Positions 11,313 through 23,500 of a stretch of 64,000 nucleotides of DNA are shown here, piece after piece. Where the stretch lies: NCBI GenBank assembly GCA_009746045.1, contig RPFO01000154.1, positions 6,831,038 through 6,895,037 of the forward strand, written 5' to 3'. This stretch comes from Mesostigma viride. Taxonomy: Eukaryota > Streptophyta > Mesostigmatophyceae > Mesostigmatales > Mesostigmataceae. A program made the translations under genes and the position numbers. Position 1 is the stretch's first letter. The number at the start of each line of letters is the position of its first letter. A model generated the notes under the pieces. That model was not told where the DNA came from and made no database searches. It saw only the letters and a list, made by a program, of their open reading frames with translations.

Positions 11313-14300
11313 ATGGTGGTGTCTCCAGCCCAAGGAAGCCTGCCAAGCGGTGGTCCTGCAGTCACTCTATGTCCTGCCACTAATTCATGCGCCTCGAGCA
11401 CTGCCGTGCCTCCTGGTGAGGTACGTTCAAAGTTGAGGTCAACGATACGGTATGTGACAAAATTGATTTGACGTTATGACAGGTCCAGGCTGGTTGCGGC
11501 AGGCACTAGCTGTGATTTATGGTCAGCTTGGAATTCGGAGCCCTCCATTGTTTGGATGAGCTAGTTTCTGCCAGAATTAGAACATAAGCACCGGAGGACA
11601 AGGGGGCGGGGAAGAGTGGGCTCGTTTCTGAAGTTCAGCATTCTCCTTGTAAGTAACTTCGTTGGAAGTACTGCTTGGAATAGCTAGGGGCTCGCTGTGT
11701 TTGTAGTTGTTTGTGTGTGCGTTGCTATGTAGGCAGGCGAGCTCTGGCAGGGTGATACACATGTTTTGAATTTCAAGTTTTGATGGGCAGAATCGATCAG
11801 GCAGTCAGCAGGCATTCAGGATTGCAAGTTAAGGTGCTTTCCAAAAGGCTCTGGAGATTTTAACTGTCAGGCAAAGAGAGACGTTTCCACCATGCTTGCC
11901 TTGAGCGGCGCGCAGCTGTTTAATTAAGGGCCAATTTCACCACTTGAAAATAATGCGCAAGATAGCTAGTCTCACGTGTGCATGGATTGCTGACACTTGT
12001 TATTGCCTGCCCGCCACCATGTATTGAACTGTGTGCCTCCGCTGTCACCGCGTGATGGCACCAGCAGGAGATGGCTTGGGTCCCGACAAGCGCGGCGTGC
12101 TCTACCCAGCACCTTGCTCCGGCCTTCACTCCGACCCATGTGCAGGTGGACTTCACCAGGCTGGTGGAGCTGAGAGTGGGCCAGCTCAGTGACCGTTTAG
12201 AGAAGATCATCCTCGGGGCGCAGCCATCCTTGGTCCAACAGGAGCCAGACATGTTTCGCAGCACACTGGGCAACGTCATAGGGGTGGCGCAGCCGGCGCA
12301 GCTGAGGGTGGGTGACTGTTGCGGGATGCTGGATGCTTTCATGGGCGTGGTGGAGAAGCATGCTGTGAAGCTTGGTGAGACAGCGGATGTTTACACTGGG
12401 GTGGATGAGAAGAGCCGCATCGAGCCGCAAACGAAGGTTGCCCAGCTCAGCGATAGACTGGACAAGTTCGTTGCACAGACAGGCAAGAAGGAGAAGTGCA
12501 TCGAGCAGGCGTATCTCGAGCAGGCGTTTGCTGAGATCAGCACCAGGCGGGATAGGTACCTCCGGCTCAAATCAGGCAGGGAGGTTTCAACGGAGGAAAC
12601 TTGTGAGCCACTGGGACGAGTGCTGAGGTCGCAGCAACAGCCCAACAAGCAGGGAGATGAGACGCTGCAGGGGTGTTCCAGCAAGGCAGAAGGTGAGGCT
12701 GCGGAGGCCCTGGCCGAGTTTTGGAAGGCGCAGGCGTCGCGAAGCTCCAAGGCGTCACAAGCCATGGCTGAGGAGTTGCGGCGTTGTAAGGGCAGGATGG
12801 GGGAGCTGGAGCGACAGCTGGAGGGTGCGCGTGCGTCGCTGAAAAACATGTCCCAGGGCAGTGACGAGGTGCGTACAAAAGCTTGCGCTAAGAACCGTAC
12901 TTTAGAGGCTAGGTGGGGGCCGCGATACGCATGGCGAACTTGCAGAAATAATGTGTATAAGAGTAGTTTCTACTAAACTCTATTAAGTCCGTGGCAAGGA
13001 CAAAGGACCTGTTCGTTGTTATTTGTTGCTTGCTGCTTGTGGGGCTTTCGTATGCTGGTTCAGTTACAAACGAGCCCTGCTGGCCCAGTAGTTACAAACT
13101 TTGTAACTAACTGTGCTTGGCTGTGGCCAAAGCAGGCGCAGGTATAGCCGCCAGCCATGATCAGAGTTGGAGAGGAGGAGGTGGTTTGGGAATGGCCTGG
13201 TGGTATGTTCGTCTATGCGAAATTCGTTAGTGGCAAATAGTTGCCCTTACAGGTCCAGGTTTCTCTTTGTTTCCATTCACGGTTTCACGATGGCTGGTCC
13301 GACTTCTCTTTGTTTCCATTCACGGTTTCACGATGGCTGGTCCGACTTCTCTTTGTTTCCATTCACGGTTTCACGATGGCTGCATGGTCCGACTTCTCTT
13401 TGTTTCCATTCACGGCTCCACAATGGCTGGTCAGACCGTCCCTGGGTTTGATAGTAGCTTTAATAACAATGGGGGTTGCATGCTCATTTTGGGGTCCGGT
13501 GGCACTTCTTATCTACATTTTCTTTGCATCCCTGCTTCCAGGCTGGGAAGACACCGCTGCACCTCGCGGCAGAGCGAGGCGACAGCGCCACCGTTGGGCG
13601 CCTCATCGAGGCCGGGGCGGACATCAACGCCAGGGACAAGGTATGTCGTAAGGACAAGGCGCAAAGCTTGTTGCGGTGTTTGAACAAGGCGCATGCCGCT
13701 CTCACACAGAGATGGAAATGTATTTGTGAATCCTCGTCAATGGTTGCCCCTTTTGAACCCTAGGCAATTTGGCGCTAATGAAGGCGCTAGTGGTTAGCGT
13801 CTACACGTGAACGAGGGAGAACAACATTACCCCTGTTCGCTCCCATGAATTGCCAGCCTGTGGTGGTCTCTCTCGTACCAGTATGTCAATCTATTTTCGA
13901 AGACATCCGGTTAATAGTGCGCAGCAATGACTGCGGTGTAGTGCGCATGCTCTACGCTTCACCCGGTTCTGCCAGCATTCTGGTGTCCCTCCCAATCTGC
14001 TCACTCATTATAGTGCGCAGCCATTGGATTGCATGGGGCCCTCTGCCCCCCCGCTGCTGTGGTTCATGGCCTCTTTTTGTGACCATCTGACCTGGTTCCT
14101 GGCGGGATGCGGCAGTGGTTGAAATAGACTATTAGAAGTCTCTGGCTAAGCACACGTGTCTGAGTGTATTTGACTATTAAATCAAGCTCTTGCCATGGAA
14201 AGTAGTAACAACCCAAAGGCCTGCTCCCGTCCTCAACTTAATTGTTTTTACAACTTTAGATACTGAAACTGATGCAGCGTGGCTAGGGCTAGAGAACCTG

Positions 14301-16511
14301 AAACTGATGCTAGCTAGGGCCCTGCTAACTTTGATCGCCATACCTGCGGTTTTCTGGTGGTGTTATGGTGCAAATCTTGTTGCGTGCAGAATGGGTGGAC
14401 CCCGCTGATCTGGGCGGCAGACAAAAGTAACTGTGACATTGTCCAGCTCCTGATGGAGAGTGGCGCTGATCCGAATGCCAGAAACAGTGTGGGTTGCACG
14501 GGCCAAGCGTTTGGCTTTTCATGACAGTTGAATTGGAGGGGTATCTGCAGCGTCTACAGTGGGTCAGTGGCCTGCTGATGGCCATGCTCAATATTGGCTA
14601 GGTTTGCCCGTGTGCGGAGCCTGTCCTGTAGGTTTGCCCGTGTGCGGAGCCTGTCCTGTAGGTTTGCCCGTGTGCGGTTTTGTACCCGTGTGCGTAGCCT
14701 GTCCTGTGATCACACGGAAGACGCAGCTTGTGTGCATCTGTGCATGTGGCCAGCATTTCTTTACTCTGTTGTCACAGAATGTCTGAAATTCGCTCAGCCA
14801 GCGAAGAGCGCGCTGCGTGAGCCCCAGCATCTGTGCCCCTGTTGGTCATTTCCCGTCGTGTTTGCAAGGAGAGGGTTGACCTATTAGTTAGTGGGCGGTT
14901 TCAGATTCAGTTGCTTGCGGCAGCCCTGGTTTGGTTTTCGCTGGCCGCCACCTACCTGGCAGTGCTTAGAGAGCGATGGGCAGAAATTTATAGGTATTGT
15001 GTGACGCCCGGGGTGCTTCGAGCTGCTCCAACTTCACCGCCTGCTTCCCCCTACTACCCGTCCGCGTCTTTTTCCCCTTGTTTCCCCCTTCTTTTTCTCC
15101 CACCAAAGTGTAGGGCTTGCACATGCACATGGACGAGTGCATGGTGTGCGACCATGCGCTGTACAGGAATTAGGTAAGCTGATTACAAGGTGTGAACGAA
15201 GCCTTCTGCCATGTCTTGTGGAGGGATCATTAGTGCCCGTCCAGGCTCCTGTGGTTGATGGCCCTGATATGGGACCAGCTGTTGGCGCATGGTGCATGCA
15301 AACGAGTTACTTGGAGGACGCAGCGCTGATATTGGAGTTGAAGTCCGCGTGTTGAAGCAAGGCTGCAGCACATTTTGGGTGATCGAACACCAAGCATGGC
15401 ATGTGATTGCAATCAGCGAGGCCTGCATTTGTGTGGTTTTCATCTGGGACTCAGCGACTGTTGCAGTGGCTAACTGCAACAGGGCCCTGTCAAGGCCTTG
15501 CGACGTGGTTTAGAGCGACATATGTGGCCTGTATCTGAAGATAAGTTGGCCTTTCTTTTCGTTAGTGCATGCGTGCAGGATGGGTGGACTCCGCTGCTAA
15601 TCGCGGCGCACTATGCTTGCCTTGACATGGTGGAGCTGCTCGTGGGCCACGGCGCGGATGCAGGTGTCATGGGTAACGTGCGTTGTTAGGGCCATAGGGC
15701 ATAGCGCTCCATGCTGCTACTGTGACAGTGGTGTAGATGTGTTCCTTGTAGCGTGTGCGGACGGAGGAGAGACTGAAGCCAAAAAAATATTGATTTGAAG
15801 GGCCCGCCATTTGTTTTTAGCTGGCTTCGTGCTGACTGCCTCAACTATTATGCTCGTACGATACACAGGCTTTGGCTGGCTTTGTGCTGACTGCCTCTAC
15901 TATCATTATGCTCGTACGATACGCAGGTTTGCTCGTGTGCGCGTGAATCACCTGGTCCCTGACTGATCAGCGCGCTTCTTCTCCTTTCAAGTTCCATAAG
16001 CATTGACATGCCATATATGGCGTGATGGTTTTGAAATCTTAATCGTGATATAAGTAGTACTTTACTATAGACTATAGTAGTGTTGCCACGATGCTTCTGA
16101 CTGATCAGCTCAACCCGAGTAGCTATCGCCACTTTTATCACGGCATTATTATTGGCTGGGGAGAGGGCTTTCATTTCCTGGCAGTAACACATGCCTGCCT
16201 TAGGCCTTAGGAGTAGTTAGTAGTTGGTTCTCCATTTTATTTGTGAGATATGGCATATAATAGTGTACATCAGTTATACCCTTCGTAGATAATAATAGGC
16301 AAATGCAAGGCTAACTGCCTTTCCATAAGACTCTATGGTTGGCTTTCAGGTTTCATCAATGGTGTGCTGCACAATGCCCGCCTCCTGGTGCCTTTGCATA
16401 CATCCTCTGTGCGTGCAGGGTGGCAGGACGGCGCTTGACTATGCCCAACAGTATGGGCGTTGGGAGATCACACGATTTCTCGAAGAGCACACCAGGAGGC
16501 AGTGTAACTAA
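11313..16511 (+). CDS. Coiled-coil/ankyrin-repeat protein, six-exon gene
   Basis: Proposed exons are 11313-11420, 12146-12868, 13542-13640, 14390-14488, 15579-15677 and 16419-16511, giving 406 residues with all introns in phase 0. Exon 1 encodes 36 residues, the same length as exon 1 of the paralogue at 20596. Exon 2 is a 241-residue charged, helical region (two LSDRL-type motifs, Arg/Glu/Ala-rich end) that probably forms coiled coil. Exons 3-5 are each exactly 99 nt and encode one 33-residue ankyrin repeat, beginning AGKTPLHLAAERGD, NGWTPLIWAADKSN and DGWTPLLIAAHYAC. Exon 6 is a shorter capping repeat ending in TAA. Ankyrin repeats mediate protein-protein contacts; the partner is unknown. 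The exon 2 start was placed at a TGCAG acceptor; an ATG at 12071 in the same frame is the alternative start if exon 1 is not used. Confidence 0.75.
13262..13433 (+). repeat. About 43-bp intronic minisatellite, four copies
   Basis: A unit containing CTCTTTGTTTCCATTCACGG and CACGATGGCTGGTCC repeats about four times in intron 2 of the first ankyrin gene. The third copy has a 5-bp insertion and the last is diverged. Confidence 0.9.
14598..14700 (+). repeat. 30-bp intronic minisatellite
   Basis: About three and a half copies of a unit starting GGTTTGCCCGTGTGCGGAGC lie in intron 4 of the first ankyrin gene. Copies one and two are identical. Confidence 0.9.
15829..15930 (+). repeat. Diverged tandem duplication in an intron
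   Basis: A unit of about 55 bp containing CTGACTGCCTC and TTATGCTCGTACGATAC is present twice in the last intron of the first ankyrin gene. Confidence 0.75.
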
Positions 16512-17706
16512 AAAGCACTACCCCAGCAACACCGCATCGAAGGTACCACAAGGTTGTGGGCAGTCAGCAGCATCTTCCACAGCCTGAGCAGTGTGGGAAG
16601 GACCGCAACAGTAAAGCAATGACTGGGTATCATACCTTACAACAACTCGCGGAGTCTGCCTGGCCACTAGCAACTGTGGACATACCCAACCTCGTACTGC
16701 ATCATCAACCTTTGCCTGCTGACCTACTGCCAGCCTACTACCTGCGCAGTCTTTCTAGGGCAGGTTACTGCCCTGCGCTTACTGCCAGCCTTGCTCTATG
16801 TCTCATCTTGATTGTGATGCATTGCACTACACATTCTCCTATTTCGTGGATCACTGGTTGCTATAAAGCAAATTGAAAAAATTAATTCCAGTGTTGGATG
16901 ATAAGCTCCCGGCCGCTGCAGTCGTTCGGTCTCGGGTATACAATATATCGTAGCACCAGTGCTTGCGGCGGTAGCTGGCTAGCCTCCCATTCCATTCTAT
17001 GCTTCAATCTGTGGGTTGCGGCCAACAGAGAACCCCTTGCCGAGGCAGTTGTTTACTCTACTCAATAATTAGCTAACTCGATGTTTATTGCACCCTGCTA
17101 GTATGAGAAGCTTGGGCGCCCCACTGATCTCCTTCTCGTTGGGGGTCGACAGGTACCAAGCGTGTAGATCTTTGCACCTTTTCCGTCTTTATAAAACTAC
17201 AGGTAAATGGCACGACTGACTCCAGGCTAATAGGGTAGCTGAGATGAGAGGATGGTTGCTGAGGCAAAGCAGCCTCCCCCCTGCAACCTGCGGTTGCCTG
17301 TAGCATACTACCGAGGTGCCTCTCCATGCATGACATGGCATCCATGACTGCTTGTTACAGTAAGCTAGGCAGGGGGCTTGCAGGGTCTTACAGAAATGCT
17401 ACTACATAACATTGTTGGGTTAACTCCTGGACGCACGGCATTCCAATATGGTGTTAAGGGTTATAGCAGTTGTCTGAGGACTGAGAGTAAAGGCGCGAAA
17501 ACCGCGGAAGCCGCGTGGCTGTTTGTAGGAGGACCTGCATGAATGGATGACGACGAAACAAGGGGGCCTGACCGGTTGGTGGATGATTGCAACAGATAAC
17601 ATTTCACCATACTTGCGATGGTGGAACAAACTGGTGCCCAGTGCAAATAAGGCAATACCAGAGAGGGGTAGCTGGCTAATAGCTAAGATAAGCCCAACCA
17701 TGTGTC
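16512..17706. other. 3' flank of the first ankyrin gene, no further gene seen
   Basis: The region begins with the presumed 3' untranslated region. No clear TGTAA-type polyadenylation motif was found close behind the stop. Short open frames have no recognisable content. Confidence 0.4.
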
Positions 17707-18239
17707 CAACTCCGACTACATCCGCCACAAGACCAACCCTGAGAAGCCCCAAGTGTAGTGGCGGGGCGGGGACCTTAATGTCAACAAGAAACTGTGGAAG
17801 CCCCCCCGAGCTCCCCCGGGATAGAGCACTCAAGCTAGTTGTCTAGATGGGGGCAATCGATTATGTGATAGCTTAGCCGGCATCACAGCACTTGAAATGA
17901 TATTAGCGCCCAGCATTATAGTACCTTCAATTAGCTCTGGCACCTTGTGGCCATCAGCTTGTGCCTTAGCCGACGTCTTGAGCCCACCTCACCTTTGTAG
18001 CATAAGCGATGCGTCAGCCTACCTATCAACATGGTATTGCACTGGTTGTATTGCACCCACAGTGTTGCGCCCCGGCACCATGCTGTGGAGAGAGCGCTCT
18101 GTGGCCTGCCCACTTGCGGCAGTGAGAGAAGCTAGGGCACCCTCCCTCCTTCTCGCTGTGTATACAGGGTTGAAGGTTCCTTTACTCTGGATTGGCACCC
18201 ACGTGACGCAGTCACGTGCTTATTAATCAATTAATTAAT
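17707..18239 (+). mobile_element. 5'-truncated LINE fragment with ORF1-like coding end
   Basis: It starts inside the coding end that is better preserved at 51315-51816 on the minus strand (DYIR-KTNPEKP and VNKKLWKPP motifs). It then runs through a long non-coding 3' region to the hairpin CACGTGACGCAGTCACGTG and a TTAAT-rich tail. The copy at 50885-51826 is a close relative in opposite orientation. The frame is broken by a stop after the GGCGGGGCGGGGAC stretch. Confidence 0.75.
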
Positions 18240-20190
18240 GTGTCCAACGAAATGGCACATTTTTAGCTGGCCCAGCGCCTGCGGAAAAGATTACCAGTGT
18301 TACCACAAACTGAAGGATCTGGTCATTCAATTCTATACGATGGTTGGGCGTAGTTTATGGCAGAAGCTCGTGCACGCCGGAGTCAGCTATAACGCAAGCT
18401 TTTCCAACAATTTATTACATGTGCAGATTTGCTCCCCGTAAGCTTACGTCAACCTCTACCGACTACCTCCAAAATGCGAGTGGACGCCATGGTTCTCATA
18501 CCGACAGTACGCGTACCGGAATGACTGCTACTTACCAACGCATCATATGACTATAATGCAAATAGTAGAACACAGTCCTTGTCCGATTCCCACCCATAAG
18601 CCTGTAACATCATATCACTTGCTCCTGGCATGTAGGCTTGCCTGGTTTGCAAAATACATGCTATCATGAGCAGCGCATCACACCGGATGATGTTAACAGT
18701 TACGAACGCCTGCTGATCCTGGCTTATCATGTCCGGATAATCACGCAAGCGGTGTAGCTGGTCAGTCTGACAGCATTTTGCAAGCTTTTGTTACGTCCAT
18801 CTGGGCCCGGCCTGCCTCTTCTCATCGTGTATAGGGTTTCTGACAGCATTTTGCAAGCTTTTCAGTGTTACGTCCATCTAGGCCTGCCTCTTCTCAGCGT
18901 TTAGAGGGGTTAAGGTTCCTTTTATTGGTACCCCCGTTTAACCTAGCCTAATAATAATTATAATCCCGTCCTTTCCCGACCTTCATGTCAAAAAAGACTA
19001 GCGGTACCGCGCACCCAGCCAACGAGGTGCGTGCCAGAGCACAGAATTATTCCTACGGTAGGTGAACTGGAGTACATCTATGTTAGTGAGCTTCATCAGA
19101 GGAAGCCTATTTTGAATTTTGATATATGTGGACAGGATTTGGATAAGCTTACCTAGCTTTCCAGTTTCTACGTACTGTATGAAATCGCTATCCATTCGCT
19201 GCCTACAGGATGCCTCGTGGCATCGTGTTACAAAATCTCAGACATGCCTCGAAGACAAACCAGCCATCAAAATTAATGTCGCCTCCACAGTTTCATCACA
19301 TCTAGGTAGGATGACAAAAAACTGTCCGCGAATTGACAACGATACAGCCCGCAGCCACAAACAAAGAATCCGAGGTATTGGACAGCTGTAAGCATTGCAT
19401 CGTTGTAACGTCTACAGATTCTTAGGGGTGTGTGCTGGGAGTTAATAATGCATGGAACTAGCTAGTATCGCCAGAATTGTTTTGCCTTGTGTCTATTTGT
19501 AAGGCCCCGGGTGAGAATCGTTGCCCTTGTAAATTGCTTGCGCTGCAGGGCAGCATAGTAGTGTAGACTTGTCTTCATTCGGCGTGCTTTGGCACATGTT
19601 GCACTGGGTGGTAACAAGGTGACGTGATAGGGATTGTCTGCTGGCTAGATTGCTTAGCTTTTTCAGTTCAACGCTATCTGAAAACCGTCAGCGCCTATCT
19701 TCTCGTGCCAGCGCTGCAAGACCATGCGGGAGCACGGGCGTTTTGCAGCCGCCTGGCTGTGTAGGGCGAGGTAGGTTTCGAATTGCTCGGTTCCATTCGC
19801 ACTGCGGGGTTTTTTGTTTTTAGCGACGTTCTGATGATGTTGGGCACAGGAATCGGAAAGTATGCTGGGGTTGCAGTTGGAGCAAATGCGACGTCAACCA
19901 GGCTGACTTTCTGTTGAATTGATAATGGACTATATGAGATTTCCAGGTACGCTGTTTTGTCGAGTTAAGTGCGATCAGATCTCATTCCCTGATTGAAATG
20001 AATGGACTGCAGCTTTCATGTTTGCATGCACTCTGCAGCCAAGCAAGAGCGTCAAAACAAAACACTTTTCTGGGCATCTGCCGTTGCAAAGCATACGCAA
20101 GGCTTTAAGGTTCTCTGTTGCTTGGATTGCAAACAAGTTTGGAGAGTGGAGGCCCGCCTGCGTGGCTGCTACCCACCTGCTTGCCCAGCC
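18240..20190. other. Intergenic region between the ankyrin genes
   Basis: No gene is supported. At about 18770-18930 a stretch of about 70 bp is duplicated in tandem (GACAGCATTTTGCAAGC) and resembles part of the ORF1-type LINE 3' region, so it is likely a decayed copy. Confidence 0.4.
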
Positions 20191-20261
20191 AACCAACCAA
20201 CCAAACAAACAAACAAACAAACAAACAAACAAACAAACAAGCAAACAAACAAACAAGAAAG

Positions 20262-20338
<77 letters not shown>

Positions 20339-20405
20339 TACCAACCAACCAGCCAGCCAGCCAGCCTACCAACCAACCAACCAGCCAGCCAGCCTACCAA
20401 CCAAC
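20191..20405 (+). repeat. Tetranucleotide microsatellites (AAAC)n and (CAGC)n
   Basis: Consecutive blocks of CCAA, AAAC and CAGC repeats end with interspersed CTACCAACC units. They lie about 190 bp upstream of the first exon of the second ankyrin gene. Open frames through them are low-complexity and are rejected as genes. Confidence 0.95.
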
Positions 20406-20595
20406 TAACCAATGTAGTTTCTGCAACCGCGTTGGTTCGTTCCCTCTCTCCCCCCCTCCCCCAACCCCCCGTGCGCTTGCCAGTGTTGCCCAAGGACAAA
20501 GCAACTTGTTGCGGGAAGTCTGTTAGCTGGCTGGAGGGGCACAGCAACCACATCTGAATCGGGTGGGAGACGTGCTGGTGCGGGGGCGGTCCATA

Positions 20596-23500
20596 ATGGC
20601 AGACTATCCAGGGCGTCCCATTGTGGCCGTAAATGCCCACGTGTCTGCCTTGACGCAGGCACATGTCTGGCGGACGCAAGCAGGGTTGGGGAGGATCGAT
20701 GAGGTGAGCGGGCTATTTGCACCTTATTTCAGTTATTGATGGCACGTGATTTGTTCCTAATGGCATTAGAAGGACTAGTTAGGATGAAGATATCAAGGAG
20801 GGAACAGAAAAATATGAGGCATGATCATTTTCCCCAATCTCGAACCACTGGCGTGTTTTGTTATTTCTTCCTAAACCTGTTGTTGATTAATGAACTTGGT
20901 CACTAACTCCGCTGCCGTCTCTGCTGCCACCGCAGCACTGTGTAGTTGCTGCTGGTTGTGTTGCTGCTGCTGCCAGCTTAATTGTATACAGCTGGGGCTT
21001 GGCCCATCATGGCGGCTGTTGCGGCTGCTGCGGTGACTGTGGCTGCTACTTAATCTGCTCTGGTATGTGCAGGAAGGGAGCACTCCAATACATGAACCAT
21101 CCAAGAAACGTCATCCGGGCACCATCAAGCGCATGGCGGCTGCTGCCGGCAGCCTGAGAGCCTGTGGTCCTGCGGCGTGCCCTTGGTCCATCCTCGTGGC
21201 CGTGTTGGCCACTCTGGTAGTCGTATTTGCTCACCGGTCGCAAGGCACGGCGGCAACCCAGGCCCGGCTGTCGGCCTGCCAAGCCAGGGCGGCGTTGTTG
21301 GAGCGCCAGCTGGCAGAAATGCAAGGGTTGGTGAGGGAGACATCCAGGAGCAAGGACGAGGTGAGTGCAGGCAGGGTGCATATTGTTGGGCACTGCAAAG
21401 CATAGCATGGTCTTAGTCCCGGGGTATGGTGGGTTGGGAAGAAACAAGGTAGCTCGTAGAGGTAGCTCTCATAGAAATATGCACTCTTTGGATCGGGACC
21501 CTAGGGATTGCAGCCTCTCTACACTAACATGTAGCCTGTTTTGTTAGTGATGCATGAAAGGATGTGAGTTGGCCCTTGAATTCCCGTTTTGATGTCTTGA
21601 TCGTCGCTATGCTGGGCACGTGACATGAATAAGATTTTGGAAGAGCTCTGCTAACGCATATGTCGTGTAGTACAGCTTGTATCATGATGGCATTTCCAAG
21701 TGCTTATCAAGTGTATATATTGTGGCCGTTCCATGCACATGTGTTACTGATACAAATGTTGGCAATCTGAGCTGAAAATGCGCTACAAGGTACTATCTAG
21801 TCGAGCAGGAACATTTTTGGTTTGTGGCGGTTGGCCTAATCAAAGCCCTTTTCGCTGAATCGCTGATAACTAGAACCTTAGCTCATTTTATAAAGTGCAA
21901 TGTGGCTGCTCTGTTGACCAATCTTCCTGACCGTGGGCGGAGGGGGGGAGTTATGTAAGGCGTGCGACAAACTGTTTTTAAAAGTTTATTAATCAAAAAA
22001 TTATGGTGGTCATAACATGGGTATGTCACACTCTGGGAAAATAATGGAGGATCAGGGATGAGGGTCTTTCCGGTGGGGCTTAAGTGGGGAACAGTCTGCT
22101 GTGGGTACATGACTACGGCTTCGCAAAGCAACCCCTTATTTGGATGAACCTGGGTAAATAAACCCTGAACGGGTAAAAGCCGTGGGTAAATGAACCCAAC
22201 CCACCGCTGGTATCGTGCAGGCGATGCGCAGTGCGGCGGAGGGTGTCGAGCGTTCCAAAGCCAGGGCGGCCGCAGCCGAGCATGCGTCCATTGAGAAGGC
22301 GGCCAGGGCCACGGAGATGGAGGTCCGATTGCAGGCGACACGGTGCGCGCTGAAGGGCTTTCTGCAGACGAGGGAGGAGGTGAGCGCGCCAAGGGGTGTT
22401 TGACGGCACCAGAAATAAACCTGGATTTCATGCTAGTGTGAGGGCTGATGCGAGGGCTGTTGTGAGGGCTGGTGCGAGGGCTGGTGCGAGGGCTGGTGCG
22501 AGGGCTAGTGCGATGGCTGGTGCGATGGCTGGTGCGAGGGCTGGTGCGAGGGCTGGTGCTAGAATAGAGGCTAGAATAGAGATCCGGAATAGTGTCCATA
22601 ATGCTGACACACACATCAACACGGGCTGGGTGATTTCAGACTGGGGTTTAAAACTTCATACTGACCAAACAAGGGCAAGGTATAACTGACCTTGTTTGGT
22701 CAGTATGAAGTTAAAGGATCGTGACGAACCATGGTGGCAGTTATTCGTCATCTGGCCTTAGTCCTGCTTTCCGAATGCCGGTAATTATGCCAATTGTGAC
22801 GACCTACCGTTGTAGGTATATCATGTGACAGCGGGCTGTTGTGCGGGCTGCATGATGTGGAGTTTACACACACGGTATTGGTTGGTGGGCGGGAAAGGGG
22901 TTGCTTATACATCTTGTCCAGCTGCGCTAATTCTGAGTATGTTTCACGGCTATGCAATTATTTAAACCAAGCGCCGAATTTACCTGCGATGGCAGACGCA
23001 AATGCCGAGCATGGCTGATAAACATGCACGGAAGTGGGAGATGTCGTGCCTAAAAAGGGAGCCATGATTGGGTAATTATGTTGCACTTGCTGCTGCTGCA
23101 TGTGGTGGTACTACTAACCATCATGGTGTCGCGCAGGAATTGGACCCTCCCCTCTGTGAAGCATCTGGGGAAGGTCGTCTGGGTCTTGTCAAGCGCCTGG
23201 TGGCTGCCGGCAGCACCCTGAGGGCTGGTTGGAGCGAGGCGCGCCTTCAGTTGGTCCTGGTGTGCAGCCACTGGTCCTTGATGTTTTTCCTCGCCATTCT
23301 GAGCTATCGAGGAGCCCCTGTAGCCACCAGCCTCTTATCTAAACTGCTGGAGAGGAAGGATGAGGTGAGAGCTTAATTACTGGTGCTGTTGGAAATAATG
23401 GCGACGCAAAGAATAAATCGCAGGGTAGTTAGCGGTATCCGGGGAAATAACTAATGGGGAGTTTTGCCATGGCAACAAGGGTTTTATGTCCCCTTTCACC

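Noticed and set aside
17897-18226. 109-codon plus-strand frame
   Set aside because: It lies in the non-coding 3' region of the ORF1-type LINE; the same frame recurs only because the repeat does.
20002-20557. Gln/Pro/Ala/Ser-rich frames of about 175 codons
   Set aside because: They cross the AAAC/CAGC microsatellites; their flanks have no protein character.
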